DNA from: Catonella sp963539695
GTDB taxonomy: Bacteria; Bacillota; Clostridia; Lachnospirales; Lachnospiraceae
Assembly (NCBI GenBank): GCA_963539695.1
Contig: CAUTOC010000008.1
Coordinates: 3,831-67,830 of the forward strand
Length of the DNA stretch: 64,000 nucleotides
Reading direction: 5' to 3'
Shown here: positions 35,160-44,631 of the stretch, one piece after another
How positions within the stretch are numbered: the stretch's first letter is position 1
Layout: each line of letters opens with the position of its first letter
The notes under the pieces: generated by a model
The model's input: the letters and a program-made list of their open reading frames with translations, nothing else
Told to the model about the DNA's origin: nothing
Databases searched by the model: none
Translations under genes and position numbers: made by a program

Positions 35160-35823
35160 CTGCCTTCATCCTCCTTTCAAACACAGCTACTCCTTTAGAG
35201 AGGCTGAATGTAAGTACGAAATAAATAATTCCTATTATGATAAGAGGTTCCATTGTAAGGAAGGTTGCTCCGGATATAGTCTGAAACTGTGTCATCAAAT
35301 CTCCTACAAAGAAAGTGGAAGCAAGTGAGGTTTCCTTTATCATCATAATAAACTCGTTACCAAGTGCAGGAAGTATATATCTTACAGCCTGTGGCAATAC
35401 TATCTTAAACATAGTCTGTCTTTTGTTTAAGCCAAGTGACCTAGCCGCTTCTGTCTGACCTTTATCTACAGCTTCTATACCGGATCTGATTACCTCAGAT
35501 ACATAGGCAGCCGAGTTTAATATAAGTGCCACCAGTATACATACAAAGGTCGATGGCTTAAATGACGGAAAAGCTGCCGGTAACATAAACTTAAATATGT
35601 AAAGCTGTAAAAGTATAGGTGTCCCTCTGACTATCTCTATATAAGCTGTTACAATAGACCTTATAATTTGGAATCTGTTATTTTTAAGCATAGCCAATAC
35701 AGAGCCTAATATTGTTCCAAAAAATACGGTTATAAGGCTTAATAGCAGAGTATATCCTGTACCTATTAAAAATAAATTACCATATTTTTCTATCAAAAAA
35801 ACTATATTCTTAAAAATTCCCAT
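35149..35823 (-). CDS. Polar amino-acid ABC transporter permease
   Basis: 224 residues with five hydrophobic helices and the EAA loop (EAARSLGLNKRQTMFKIVLPQA) near residue 130 that contacts the ATPase. It belongs to the HisMQ/GlnP family (IEIVRGTPILLQLYI segment). A single permease gene implies a homodimer. It overlaps the substrate-binding protein stop by 1 nt and the ATPase start by 11 nt. Confidence 0.94.
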   Translation of the reverse strand: MGIFKNIVFLIEKYGNLFLIGTGYTLLLSLITVFFGTILGSVLAMLKNNRFQIIRSIVTAYIEIVRGTPILLQLYIFKFMLPAAFPSFKPSTFVCILVALILNSAAYVSEVIRSGIEAVDKGQTEAARSLGLNKRQTMFKIVLPQAVRYILPALGNEFIMMIKETSLASTFFVGDLMTQFQTISGATFLTMEPLIIIGIIYFVLTFSLSKGVAVFERRMKAGEC

Positions 35824-36809
35824 TAATTATCAACCTCTACACCTAAGGATTTAGCGAGTTCCACAGCTTTATCCTTCCATTGTTTATAAAGTCCTTTATC
35901 ATTTACATCTTTAACTACCAAGTTTATAGCATTTACAAGTTTAGTCTCACCCTTTTTACAGCCAATCACATTGCCTTTTGATTCATACTCAAACTGAAAA
36001 TCACTTATTGCAAGTTCCTTGTGAGTTGCAATCAAAACCTCAGCAACTGCAAGGTCAAGCGTAATCCCATCAGCCTGACCTGTAATAACTTCCATTACTC
36101 CATTATTTACATCGGTAATAGGAGTGCAGGTAGCTTTAGGAAGCTGTACAGAAGTTAAATCAAGCTGTACCGAACCATTCTGTGCAAGTACTGTCTTTCC
36201 TGTAAAATCATCAGCAGTCTTTAACTTATCAGCATTTTCTTTAAGAACAATAATTCCCTGTCCTTCATCTGCAGCTGTATTACCAAAAAGGTCTGAAAGC
36301 TGCATATTTTTTGCACGATCTTCTGTATAAGCAAGTCCTGCTATCGCCATATCTACCTGACCTGTCGTAACAGCAGCCTTAATCGCATCAAATTTCATAG
36401 GCACAATCTCAAGTTTTACTCCGAGGCTGTCTGCTATATGCTGAGCAAGGTCTATATCACAGCCTACATACTTCGTTTCACCGCTACTTATATCTATAAA
36501 TTCATTTGGAGCAAAATCAGGACTGGTTGCACAGGTTATAACTCCTGCTGCAAGTATTTTATCAAGTCTGTCACCATCTCCTGTTATTGATGATAGATCA
36601 AGTTTAGTTGCTCCCGAAGTGTTCGCAGTAGAAGCTGTACTTGTTGTAGTACTTGCACTACTTGTCTTGCTTGCCGTAATATTAGATGAAGTACTTGTTT
36701 TAGATGCACTTTTAGAGCTTTCTGTATTAGTAGTATTGCCTGAGCAGGCTGTAAGCATAGTAGCAATAGCAAGGGTTAATGCTGCGACAAATTTCATTGA
36801 TTTTTTCAT
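35823..36809 (-). CDS. Amino-acid ABC transporter substrate-binding lipoprotein
   Basis: 328 residues from the ATG at 36809, chosen because GAGAGGAG lies just upstream and a lipoprotein signal starts there (MKKSMKFVAALTLAIATMLTAC, lipobox LTAC with Cys22). A Ser/Thr-rich linker of about 45 residues follows, then a type 3 periplasmic binding fold (LDKILAAGVITCATSPDFAP, VGCDIDLAQHIADSLGV, DMAIAGLAYTEDRAKNM). It would be anchored outside the membrane and deliver the ligand to the adjacent permease. Linker length is on the long side. Its promoter is at 36865-36893. Confidence 0.93.
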   Translation of the reverse strand: MKKSMKFVAALTLAIATMLTACSGNTTNTESSKSASKTSTSSNITASKTSSASTTTSTASTANTSGATKLDLSSITGDGDRLDKILAAGVITCATSPDFAPNEFIDISSGETKYVGCDIDLAQHIADSLGVKLEIVPMKFDAIKAAVTTGQVDMAIAGLAYTEDRAKNMQLSDLFGNTAADEGQGIIVLKENADKLKTADDFTGKTVLAQNGSVQLDLTSVQLPKATCTPITDVNNGVMEVITGQADGITLDLAVAEVLIATHKELAISDFQFEYESKGNVIGCKKGETKLVNAINLVVKDVNDKGLYKQWKDKAVELAKSLGVEVDN

Positions 36810-36864
36810 ATTACAACTCCTCTCTGCGAATAAATATTCTTCATTTACTTTTTGTGATGAGGGT

Positions 36865-36893
36865 ATTATACCATAACCATTTGAATATTTAAA
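36865..36893 (-). promoter_or_regulatory. sigma-A promoter of the amino-acid ABC operon
   Basis: TTTAAA (36893-36888), a 17-nt spacer and TATAAT (36870-36865), the latter at the centre of a small GGTATAATACC dyad. Confidence 0.65.
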
Positions 36894-37166
36894 GCATAAT
36901 TTTGCATAAATATACATTATTTTTTTAATATTATACTGTGTGATTTGTTAACCACAGATACAAAGCAATAAATATTTAGTTCCAAAATCGGAGTTTCTAT
37001 TTAATTTATCTCGGTTTATGTGATATTTCAGTTTTTCTTAAAGATTTCTAAATATATTAATGATATAATTATACTATCATACATATGAATAGTTACAGTA
37101 CACTTTAAAACCACTGTATAATTACCCGGTGTAAATAATGACTAATCCGGTATAAGGAGGGAATTT
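36894..37166. other. AT-rich divergent intergenic region
   Basis: The stretch upstream of the DUF2500 gene holds several TATAAT-like boxes (for example near 37064-37069 and 37116-37121) but no clear -35 partner. A loose TACCCGG...CCGGTA pair lies at about 37124-37156, just before the GGAGG site. No gene was found. Confidence 0.6.
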
Positions 37167-37583
37167 ATGTTTAATTTTTTTAATGATGATTTTTTTCCGG
37201 ATACGGGTTTTACTATTTTTAGCATATTGCCTGTTATGTTTGTTATAACATTTGCAATTATTTTTTTTATAATAATAGCCGCTATCGTATCTTCTCTTCG
37301 CACAAATGCCCGAAATAATGCGGCTCCAAGATTAAAATCACAAGCTAAGGTTGTATCAAGAAGAATAAATGTTCACGGAAATTCATATAACAGAACTAAC
37401 ATTCATAGAATGCAGGAAGGACATACAAGTACTGATTATTATATTACATTTGAATTTGAACAAGGCAGCAGGCAGGAATTTCAAGTTGATGATTATGAAT
37501 ACGGAACCTTGATAGAGGGTGACAGCGGTATGCTGGAACATCAGGGAAGCAGATATTTGGGTTTTGAAAGAATAGTACAGTAG
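37167..37583 (+). CDS. DUF2500-family membrane protein
   Basis: 138 residues. One strong transmembrane helix (about 18-45) follows a short acidic aromatic N-terminus, and the soluble C-terminal part (about 60-138) has the DUF2500 pattern: AKVVSRR, TDYYITFEFEQGSRQEFQV, YGTLIEGDSGMLEHQGSRYLGFER. This family has no known function; it is a small membrane-anchored beta-rich domain. The ATG has AAGGAGG 7-8 nt upstream. It is convergent with mntP, 24 nt apart. Confidence 0.85.
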   Translation: MFNFFNDDFFPDTGFTIFSILPVMFVITFAIIFFIIIAAIVSSLRTNARNNAAPRLKSQAKVVSRRINVHGNSYNRTNIHRMQEGHTSTDYYITFEFEQGSRQEFQVDDYEYGTLIEGDSGMLEHQGSRYLGFERIVQ

Positions 37584-37607
37584 GATAAATAGTTTTCGGC
37601 AGATTCA

Positions 37608-38165
37608 TTATCCCTGAAAGAAAAGATGCTCTATAAGTATCTTCGTGCCCATAAGTATAAGTACAGCTCCGCCTACAATCTCAGCCTTTGTTTTTAATTT
37701 CTCTCCGAATATACTTCCAAGTTTAACCCCAATAAAGCAACAGACAAAGGTTGTTGCACCTATTATGGTGATTGCGGGTATAATACTTACTTTTAAAAAT
37801 GCAAATGTAACCCCGATTGCAAGTGCATCTATACTGGTTGCAACCGCAAGTGTCAGCATAGTTTTTGCATCCATAGCATCATTTACCGCTTCACAGGATT
37901 TTGCCTCTTTTATCATATTTATTCCTATGATTCCAAGCAGTATAAAGGCTATCCAATGGTCTATGGAACTTACTACATTCTTAAATCCGTTTCCAAGCAA
38001 ATATCCGATTAATGGCATTAGTGCCTGAAATACTCCAAAATAAAGCGAACAGACTAAGGCTTTTTTAATATTCATTTTTTTCATAGCTAAACCCTTACAG
38101 ACAGAAACTGCAAAGGCATCCATTGACAGTCCTAATCCAATAAACAATATATCAATAATATTCAT
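37608..38165 (-). CDS. mntP: Manganese efflux pump MntP
   Basis: 185 residues with six hydrophobic helices and the two repeated Asp motifs of MntP: GLSMDAFAVSVCKG near residue 16 and ATSIDALAIGVTFAF near 118. MntP exports Mn2+. No yybP-ykoY type manganese riboswitch is present upstream: only 74 nt separate it from glnN, and these are occupied by the glnN terminator. Expression may thus come from glnN readthrough or a weak promoter inside the hairpin. Confidence 0.93.
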   Translation of the reverse strand: MNIIDILFIGLGLSMDAFAVSVCKGLAMKKMNIKKALVCSLYFGVFQALMPLIGYLLGNGFKNVVSSIDHWIAFILLGIIGINMIKEAKSCEAVNDAMDAKTMLTLAVATSIDALAIGVTFAFLKVSIIPAITIIGATTFVCCFIGVKLGSIFGEKLKTKAEIVGGAVLILMGTKILIEHLFFQG

Positions 38166-38187
38166 AAATTAACCTCTTGCTTTAGGA

Positions 38188-38235
38188 ATATAAAGTGCAT
38201 AAATATCTATATACTCCGATATTTATGCACTTATT
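38188..38235 (-). terminator. Strong terminator/hairpin after glnN
   Basis: A perfect 15-bp stem (38232-38218 with 38207-38193; arm AAGTGCATAAATATC) with a 10-nt loop, followed by TTTATATT on the minus strand, directly after the glnN stop. Confidence 0.75.
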
Positions 38236-38239
38236 AAAA

Positions 38240-40357
38240 TTATACTTCAAATAAAATATCACTATATGTTGGTACAGGCCAGTAATCTTTATCTACAATC
38301 ACTTCAAGATTGTCAATATTTTCACGAAGTTTAAGCATTACAGGTGCTACTTTAACATTAAACTCCTCAGCCTGCATTTTTCCTTCAGGTAGCTTTTTTG
38401 TCTTTATTATCATTTTTTCAAGTTTATTTGCCTCTGTATCCGCCGCTTTAAGAAGATATGATACCTTTTTTAATAACTCTTCCTGAACAGAAATATCTAT
38501 GTCTGCAGGTATTTGATGAATTTCATTTATCGACTTGGCAAGTACCGTCTGATATTTAATTACAGCCGGAATAAAAAGCCTTCTTGTCATATCTATCATA
38601 GTTCTAGCTTCTATACTTATAGTCTTTGTATACTTCTCATACTGAATTTCCGCTCTTGACTCAAGCTCTGTACGATTTAATACTTTTTCTTTTTCAAAAA
38701 CCTCTATTGTATGTTCACTTACAAGAGAAGGAACTGCATCTACCATTGATTTTGTATTTGGAAGTCCACGCCTTTTTGCCTCTTTAACCCACTCTTCGGA
38801 ATAACCGTTTCCATTGAAAATAACCCTTCTATGCTCTGTAAGAGTATCTATAATAAGGTCATGTACAGCCTGATTAAAATCCTCCGCCTTCTCTAAACTA
38901 TCAGCCATATTTCTAAATACATTTGCAACTATAGTATTAAGTACCGTATTTGCACCCGCTATGGACATTGATGATGCCACCATTCTGTATTCAAACTTAT
39001 TTCCTGTAAATGCAAATGGTGAAGTTCTGTTCCTGTCTGTAGCATCAAGTAACAGATTAGGCAGACTGTGCACTCCTATATCAAGCTTTCTTCCTTGTTT
39101 ACTGGAAGTAGCCTCTCCTGTTTCTATTACCTGTTTAACAATATCCTCAAGCTGGTCTCCGAGGAAAATAGATATAATCGCAGGTGGTGCCTCATCTGCA
39201 CCGAGCCTGTGTTCATTCCCCGGATTAGATGCCGAAAGCCTCAGCAATACAGCATTTTCATCAACTGCCTGTATTATGGCGGCAAGTACCAACATAAACT
39301 GCACATTTTCATGAGGAGTTTTACCCGGATCAAGCATATTTTTCCCGGTATTGGTAACTATAGACCAGTTATTATGCTTTCCTGAACCGTTGACACCTGT
39401 AAAAGGTTTTTCATGAAGCAAGCACTCAAGTCCATGTCTCTTTGCCACCTTCTTCATAGTTTCCATAACAAGCTGATTATGATCAGTCGCTATATTGGCA
39501 GTTGTAAAGACCGGAGCCATCTCGTGCTGGGCGGGAGCTACTTCGTTATGCTGAGTTTTTGCATAAATTCCAAGTTTCCAACACTCTTCATTTAACTCCT
39601 TCATAAAAAGTTCAATGCGTTCAGGAATATTTCCATAGTAATGGTCATCAAGTTCCTGAGTTTTAGGCGGCATAGCACCGAAAAGGGTACGCCCTGTAAA
39701 TAAAAGATCCTTGCGTTTTAAAAAATCTTCCCTATCTATCAGGAAATATTCTTGCTCAGGCCCTACTGAACAGCTTACACCTGTTACATCTTCATCACCA
39801 AAAAGCCTTGCAATGCGGGTAGCTTGTTTGCTTATAGCCTCCATAGAGCGAAGCAGCGGTGTCTTTTCATCCAGTGCCTCCCCTGTATATGAACAAAATG
39901 CTGTAGGTATACAAAGTGTTACACCTGCTGTATCTTCCTTTAAGAATGCAGGTGAAGTACAATCCCAGGCAGTATATCCTCTCGCTTCAAATGTAGCCCT
40001 AAGTCCTCCTGAAGGGAAAGAAGAAGCATCCGACTCTCCTTTAATAAGCTCTTTTCCTGAGAAACGCATTATTATACCGCCTTTACCCTCTGGTTTAAGG
40101 AAGGAATCATGCTTTTCGGCAGTTATTCCCGTCATCGGCTGAAACCAATGTGAGAAGTGAGTAGCACCTCTTTCCATAGCCCAAGCCTTCATAGCATGTG
40201 CAACTGCTCTGGCTATCTTTTCATTCAAATCTTCGCCGTTGTCAATGGTCTTTCTAAGTTCCTTGTAGACATCACTTGGAAGTCTGTCCTTCATTACCTC
40301 ATCATTGAAAACATTTTTCGCAAAATCTCTTGGAAGCACAAATTTTTCCGTGACCAT
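38240..40357 (-). CDS. glnN: Type III glutamine synthetase (GSIII)
   Basis: 705 residues, the length of GSIII and far longer than GSI (~450). It begins with the GSIII-specific N-terminus and carries HFSHWFQPMTG, GPEQEYFLID (metal-binding Glu), NEVAPAQHEMAPVF, and KPFTGVNGSGKHNNWS, which is the glutamate/ATP site. It makes glutamine from glutamate, ammonia and ATP. GSIII occurs in Bacteroidetes, cyanobacteria and some Clostridia. It starts 49 nt after a YesL-like gene, so they may share the promoter at 41107-41135. Confidence 0.95.
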   Translation of the reverse strand: MVTEKFVLPRDFAKNVFNDEVMKDRLPSDVYKELRKTIDNGEDLNEKIARAVAHAMKAWAMERGATHFSHWFQPMTGITAEKHDSFLKPEGKGGIIMRFSGKELIKGESDASSFPSGGLRATFEARGYTAWDCTSPAFLKEDTAGVTLCIPTAFCSYTGEALDEKTPLLRSMEAISKQATRIARLFGDEDVTGVSCSVGPEQEYFLIDREDFLKRKDLLFTGRTLFGAMPPKTQELDDHYYGNIPERIELFMKELNEECWKLGIYAKTQHNEVAPAQHEMAPVFTTANIATDHNQLVMETMKKVAKRHGLECLLHEKPFTGVNGSGKHNNWSIVTNTGKNMLDPGKTPHENVQFMLVLAAIIQAVDENAVLLRLSASNPGNEHRLGADEAPPAIISIFLGDQLEDIVKQVIETGEATSSKQGRKLDIGVHSLPNLLLDATDRNRTSPFAFTGNKFEYRMVASSMSIAGANTVLNTIVANVFRNMADSLEKAEDFNQAVHDLIIDTLTEHRRVIFNGNGYSEEWVKEAKRRGLPNTKSMVDAVPSLVSEHTIEVFEKEKVLNRTELESRAEIQYEKYTKTISIEARTMIDMTRRLFIPAVIKYQTVLAKSINEIHQIPADIDISVQEELLKKVSYLLKAADTEANKLEKMIIKTKKLPEGKMQAEEFNVKVAPVMLKLRENIDNLEVIVDKDYWPVPTYSDILFEV

Positions 40358-40406
40358 ATTTTTCCTCTTTCATAAAAATGATTATGTTTTTTGTATAAAC
40401 TTATAT

Positions 40407-41060
40407 TTATTCCAAATACCACTGATCCTCATCTTCATAATTCTTATCGGTTTGAACCAAATCCATACATTTTATAAGCACCTTCTCCAACATAATTGAT
40501 ATGAGCAGGTTTACAACTACCGGAACAAAAAGCAGGGCTAATCCAACCGAAATATATACCAGTACAAAACCTCCAAATAATAAAATAAGCGAAACTACTG
40601 TAGTAAGAAGATGTCTTAATGCCAAATAAAAAGATAATTTGAAGAGTCCTGATATTTTTAAGGAAAACCTTGAAATAAGAGGAAAAATATAAACTGATAT
40701 AAATGATATTACCACTCCAATGACTAAATATACATAACGCATAGCTGTAAAATCATTATTTATAAAATCAATTACAAATCTTATATCTACATATATTATT
40801 GTTCCTGCCAAAGCAAGAATAAGTCCTACTATAAAACTCTGCCTGAAATCTCTCTTAAAAGCCTTAAAAAACTCTTTGACAGGATAACTTCTGTCACGCC
40901 TTATTGATTTAACTGAAGCATAATAAAGTGCCGATATCGCCGGTCCAATTGTCACAATCGGTATACAGACAATTATAAACACAAGATTAAGTGCTACTAC
41001 ATCAAAAAGCTTTCCCATAAAACGAAAGAAAGCATTATCCATGTTGAATAAATTTCCCAT
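40407..41060 (-). CDS. YesL/DUF624-family membrane protein
   Basis: 217 residues with about five hydrophobic helices. The N-terminus (MGNLFNMDNAFFRFMGKLFDVVALNLVF) and the SALYYASVKSIRRDRSYPVKEFFKAFKRDFRQS segment are typical of DUF624/YesL. Family members usually sit beside carbohydrate ABC transporters, so a place in front of glnN is unusual. Function unknown. A near-consensus promoter is 47 nt upstream of the ATG. Confidence 0.85.
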   Translation of the reverse strand: MGNLFNMDNAFFRFMGKLFDVVALNLVFIIVCIPIVTIGPAISALYYASVKSIRRDRSYPVKEFFKAFKRDFRQSFIVGLILALAGTIIYVDIRFVIDFINNDFTAMRYVYLVIGVVISFISVYIFPLISRFSLKISGLFKLSFYLALRHLLTTVVSLILLFGGFVLVYISVGLALLFVPVVVNLLISIMLEKVLIKCMDLVQTDKNYEDEDQWYLE

Positions 41061-41106
41061 TATATAACCTCTATCTGTTATTTCCTAAAATCTGCTATCT
41101 TTAATA

Positions 41107-41135
41107 ATTATCTACATATTATGGAAAGATGTCAA
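41107..41135 (-). promoter_or_regulatory. Near-consensus sigma-A promoter of the YesL-like gene / glnN
   Basis: A perfect TTGACA (41135-41130), a 17-nt spacer and GATAAT (41112-41107, 5 of 6) on the minus strand. Confidence 0.8.
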
Positions 41136-41257
41136 GTAAAAAATCACACCATAGGCAGGACAATATTTAAACTATTCATACATAACTTCTGTGTATTTTC
41201 TCAGTTTTCAAATGAAAAATAAGAGTACGAAAATATGAACAACTAAGGGGGGGTAAT

Positions 41258-41286
41258 TTGTAAAAATCAGCAAATAATGTTATAAT
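41258..41286 (+). promoter_or_regulatory. sigma-A promoter of the zinc-ribbon TPR gene
   Basis: TTGTAA (41258-41263), a 17-nt spacer and a perfect TATAAT (41281-41286). A run of eight G lies just upstream at 41247-41254. Confidence 0.72.
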
Positions 41287-41357
41287 GTAGCCCAAATAAT
41301 TCTTAATAGTGAATAGTTATGAATCTATGAAATAGATTATTGAAGGAGATATAAAAG

Positions 41358-41993
41358 ATGATTTTACTTAGGTGTGAAGCGTGTGGTGGAAATGAACTAA
41401 AAAGGCAAAGCAATTTATATGAATGTGCTTTTTGTGGTAGTAAATATATTTTAGATACTAACGAAAATATAATTAATAAAAATTTAACTGAAGATGATAT
41501 TATTAGCAAATTAGGATATGCAAATCAGTTGCATGAAACCGATAACTACGGAGCAGAATTAAAAATTCTTATTGAGTGTTATGAAAAAGACTCATATAAT
41601 GCAAGTATTTTAACAAAACTTGGTAGATGTTATAGGAATTTAAATCATATAGATAAAGCTATTGAATATTATAATATGGCTCTTGAGATTAATCCTAACG
41701 AGGCTGCTGCATATTCCAATATAGGAACCATACATATTTTAAGAGGTGATTATGACAAGGCTATTCCATATTACGAAAAAGGACTACCTTTATTTGATAA
41801 GGCAGATTTTGACTACTGGGTTGCCTATGCAAATTATGCAATCGTTATAGCAAAACAAGGCGACTTAAAAAGAGCCGATAAAATGATAAAAGAATCTGAA
41901 TTACATGGTTATAAAAACGGAAAAACTCTTAGACAGATGGCAGGTATAAAAAAGAAGGGAATAGTGTCCGGTTTAAAATCATTATTCTCGTAG
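41358..41993 (+). CDS. Zinc-ribbon plus TPR-repeat protein
   Basis: 211 residues. An N-terminal zinc ribbon uses Cys6, Cys9, Cys23 and Cys26 (CEACGG and CAFCGS). From about residue 50 there are three to four TPR units (ASILTKLGRCYRNLNHIDKAIEYYNMAL, then AAAYSNIGTIHILRGDYDKAIPYY). No membrane helix or enzyme motif. It is probably a protein-interaction scaffold. It is a single gene with its own promoter; ATG follows GAAGGAGATATAAAAG. No closer family recognised. Confidence 0.8.
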   Translation: MILLRCEACGGNELKRQSNLYECAFCGSKYILDTNENIINKNLTEDDIISKLGYANQLHETDNYGAELKILIECYEKDSYNASILTKLGRCYRNLNHIDKAIEYYNMALEINPNEAAAYSNIGTIHILRGDYDKAIPYYEKGLPLFDKADFDYWVAYANYAIVIAKQGDLKRADKMIKESELHGYKNGKTLRQMAGIKKKGIVSGLKSLFS

Positions 41994-42305
41994 TTTAGAC
42001 TTTTGTAGTTTTCAATATCCAATTTAAATACTAAGATTAGGGATGTCATTGGCTTAATTAAACCGGAGGATTGATTATAAGATATATTGTAAGTATTATC
42101 ATCAATAGTATAACAGGCTGTGTTATAACGATACCGTGTGCTTATATTACTATGTAGACTATGAAGAAATGTCTATAAATAAGAATCTTCTATGATAAAA
42201 CAAGGGTGGAAATCTCTTAGATAAGATTATCACCCTTGTTTAATACATGACAGTAAAAAATGGTATAACAATACAATTTTAGCCTACTTCCACCCTCATA
42301 TTTTC
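41994..42305. other. Intergenic region between two convergent genes
   Basis: Apart from the terminator at 42198-42241, I see no gene I would defend. A 29-codon hydrophobic frame at 42071-42157 starting at TTG after GGAGGA is too weak to call. Confidence 0.6.
42198..42241 (-). terminator. Terminator of the serC-serA operon
   Basis: AAACAAGGGTG (minus 42241-42231) pairs with CACCCTTGTTT (42208-42198) in an 11-bp stem, with TTTT continuing on the minus strand. It lies 65 nt after the serA stop. Confidence 0.72.
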
Positions 42306-43466
42306 TTAAATACTTCTTACCTTTAGCACTCCCTCTATATCTTCCAGTGCCTTTTTCATCTCCTGTGTAACTTCCATATCTATGTCAAATACCGAATACG
42401 CATAGTCTCCTCTACTCTTATTTACCATCTCTTCTATATTTACATTATAAGAAGAAAGTACAGTAGTAAATTTGGTAATCATACTTGGAATATTCTTATG
42501 TAAAAGGGTTATTCTTGCCTTGCTTACCGGCTTTTCAACTTCACAGTTAGGATAATTTACAGAGTTCTTTATGCTTCCGTTCTCAAGATAATTCATTATT
42601 TCCTTAACTGCCATTACTGCACAGTTATCTTCTGACTCCTCGGTAGAGGCTCCAAGATGAGGTATAGCAATAACCCCCTCCATATTGGCACTCTTTTCAT
42701 TCGGAAAGTCAGTCACATACTTCTTCACCTTGCCGGAAGTTAACGCTTTCCCGATATCTTCATCATTTACAAGTGCATCTCTTGAGAAATTTAAGATAAC
42801 TACTCCGTCCTTCATAAGTTTAAGGCTGTCAGCATTTATCATGTGCTTTGTCGCATCCATAAGCGGCACATGAACTGTAATATAGTCACAGGTTCTAAAT
42901 ATCTCTTCCACCGTATTTACAGGAACTACATCTCTTGAAAGACTCCAAGCATGTTCTACAGAAATATAAGGATCACAACCATAAACTTCCATTCCGAGCC
43001 TTTTTGCAGCATTTGCCACAAGTACACCTATGGCACCAAGCCCGATTACACCAAGTTTCTTGCCTTCTATCTCATTTCCTGCAAAATTACTTTTTTCCTT
43101 TTCTACAAGCTTGGAAAGACCTTCTGCTCCTTTATTTGCCTGTACCCAGTTTATTCCGCCAACCACATCACGTGCAGCAAGTAAAAGTCCTGCTATTACC
43201 AGCTCCTTAACCGCATTGGCATTTGCTCCGGGTGTATTAAATACCACTATTCCCTGTTCTGCACATTTATCAAGAGGAATATTGTTTACACCTGCACCTG
43301 CTCTGGCTACTGCAAGAAGATTACCGTTAAAATCCAAAGACTTCATATCCGCACTTCTTACAAGAACTGCATCTGCCTCATTTAAGTCCTCTGTAAAACT
43401 GTAATTATCATTAAACTCTTTAAGCCCTATTTCTGATATCTTGTTCAGTGTTTTTACTTTATACAT
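42306..43466 (-). CDS. serA: D-3-phosphoglycerate dehydrogenase
   Basis: 386 residues. The NAD-binding fold has GVIGLGAIG near residue 138, the catalytic histidine is in IPHLGASTEES, and the substrate-binding part includes ARAGAGVNNIP. A short C-terminal ACT domain (about 318-386, ARITLLHKNIPSMITKF) suggests serine feedback. It oxidises 3-phosphoglycerate in the first step of serine synthesis. It follows serC by 12 nt in one operon. Confidence 0.94.
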   Translation of the reverse strand: MYKVKTLNKISEIGLKEFNDNYSFTEDLNEADAVLVRSADMKSLDFNGNLLAVARAGAGVNNIPLDKCAEQGIVVFNTPGANANAVKELVIAGLLLAARDVVGGINWVQANKGAEGLSKLVEKEKSNFAGNEIEGKKLGVIGLGAIGVLVANAAKRLGMEVYGCDPYISVEHAWSLSRDVVPVNTVEEIFRTCDYITVHVPLMDATKHMINADSLKLMKDGVVILNFSRDALVNDEDIGKALTSGKVKKYVTDFPNEKSANMEGVIAIPHLGASTEESEDNCAVMAVKEIMNYLENGSIKNSVNYPNCEVEKPVSKARITLLHKNIPSMITKFTTVLSSYNVNIEEMVNKSRGDYAYSVFDIDMEVTQEMKKALEDIEGVLKVRSI

Positions 43467-43478
43467 ACTCTTCCCCTT

Positions 43479-44564
43479 TCATCCGAGGTTACAAACCTCA
43501 AATTTTTTCATAAATTCCACAAGTTTCTCTACTCCCTCTAAAGGCATTGCATTATAGATGCTGGCACGCATACCACCTACTGTCCTATGTCCTTTTAAGT
43601 TTACAAAACCTGCCTCTGTTGCCTCTTTTATAAATTTTGCATCCAGTTCATCATTGCCTGTTACAAAAGGTACATTCATCAGTGAACGGTCTTCTTTTCT
43701 GACCGTGCCCTTAAAAAGTTTGCTATTATCAAGGAAATTGTAAAGAATATCAGCTTTTTTCTCATTCTTCTCCTTCATCGCACTAAGTCCGCCCTGTGCC
43801 TTAATCCATTTAAATACCTTACCGCATACATATATACCGTAAGCAGGAGGGGTATTGTAAAGTGACTTATTATCCGCATGAGTCTTGTATTTCATCATAG
43901 TCGGTGTACCAGGAAGTACATCTTCCGTAATCAAATCTTCCCTTATAATTACTATTACAGTTCCCGCAGGCCCCACATTCTTCTGAACTCCGCCGTAAAT
44001 GATGCCGTATTTACTTACATCTACAGGCTCACTTAAAAAGCAGGAGGAAACATCGGCTACAAGAGTCTTACCCTTGGTATTTGGAAGGGTTTTGAACTTG
44101 GTTCCGTATATTGTATTATTTTCACATATATACACATAGTCTGCATTATCCCTGATAGGAAGGTCGCTGCAATCAGGAATATATGAAAAAGTTTCATCAG
44201 CAGATGAAGCCACTGCTGCCGCATCACCGTAAATCTTAGCTTCTGCAAATGCCTTCTTTGCCCACTGACCTGTAATAATATAGTCAGCCACCTTATTTTT
44301 CATAAGGTTCATAGGAATCATGGCAAACTGAAGCGAAGCTCCGCCCTGTAAGAAAAGTACCTTATAGTTATCAGGTATGTTCATAAGCTCTCTAAGGTCT
44401 GCTTCTGCAGTATTTATAATGCTTTCAAAAGCTTTGGAACGGTGGCTCATCTCCATAACGGACATGCCTGTTCCATTAAAATTTATCATTTCTTCCTGAC
44501 ACTCTTTAAGCACTTCCTCAGGAAGTACCGCAGGACCTGCTGAAAAATTATATACTCTTTCCAT
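43479..44564 (-). CDS. serC: Phosphoserine aminotransferase
   Basis: 361 residues, full length. The N-terminus VYNFSAGPAVLPEEVL, GGASLQFAMIP, and the PLP-lysine segment YGGVQKNVGPAGTVI are characteristic. It converts 3-phosphohydroxypyruvate to phosphoserine. First gene of serC-serA; serB is not nearby. ATG preceded by AAAGGAGGG. A palindromic repeat element begins 64 nt upstream and overlaps the promoter edge. Confidence 0.96.
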   Translation of the reverse strand: MERVYNFSAGPAVLPEEVLKECQEEMINFNGTGMSVMEMSHRSKAFESIINTAEADLRELMNIPDNYKVLFLQGGASLQFAMIPMNLMKNKVADYIITGQWAKKAFAEAKIYGDAAAVASSADETFSYIPDCSDLPIRDNADYVYICENNTIYGTKFKTLPNTKGKTLVADVSSCFLSEPVDVSKYGIIYGGVQKNVGPAGTVIVIIREDLITEDVLPGTPTMMKYKTHADNKSLYNTPPAYGIYVCGKVFKWIKAQGGLSAMKEKNEKKADILYNFLDNSKLFKGTVRKEDRSLMNVPFVTGNDELDAKFIKEATEAGFVNLKGHRTVGGMRASIYNAMPLEGVEKLVEFMKKFEVCNLG

Positions 44565-44603
44565 AAATTTTCCCTCCTTTATGTATTGTTATTTATTTAA
44601 CAA

Positions 44604-44631
44604 ATAATATTACAACATTATGCTGCTACAA
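44604..44631 (-). promoter_or_regulatory. Possible sigma-A promoter of serC-serA
   Basis: TTGTAG (44631-44626), a 16-nt spacer and TATTAT (44609-44604). The -35 box overlaps the terminal repeat of the element at 44629-45077, so the element may have altered this promoter. Confidence 0.5.

Noticed and set aside
38166..38239. Manganese riboswitch before mntP
   Set aside because: The gap is 74 nt and is filled by the glnN terminator hairpin.
42071..42157. 29-codon hydrophobic frame after GGAGGA
   Set aside because: Start would be TTG at poor spacing or ATA; no homology recognised and no context. Could be a remnant, not enough to call.
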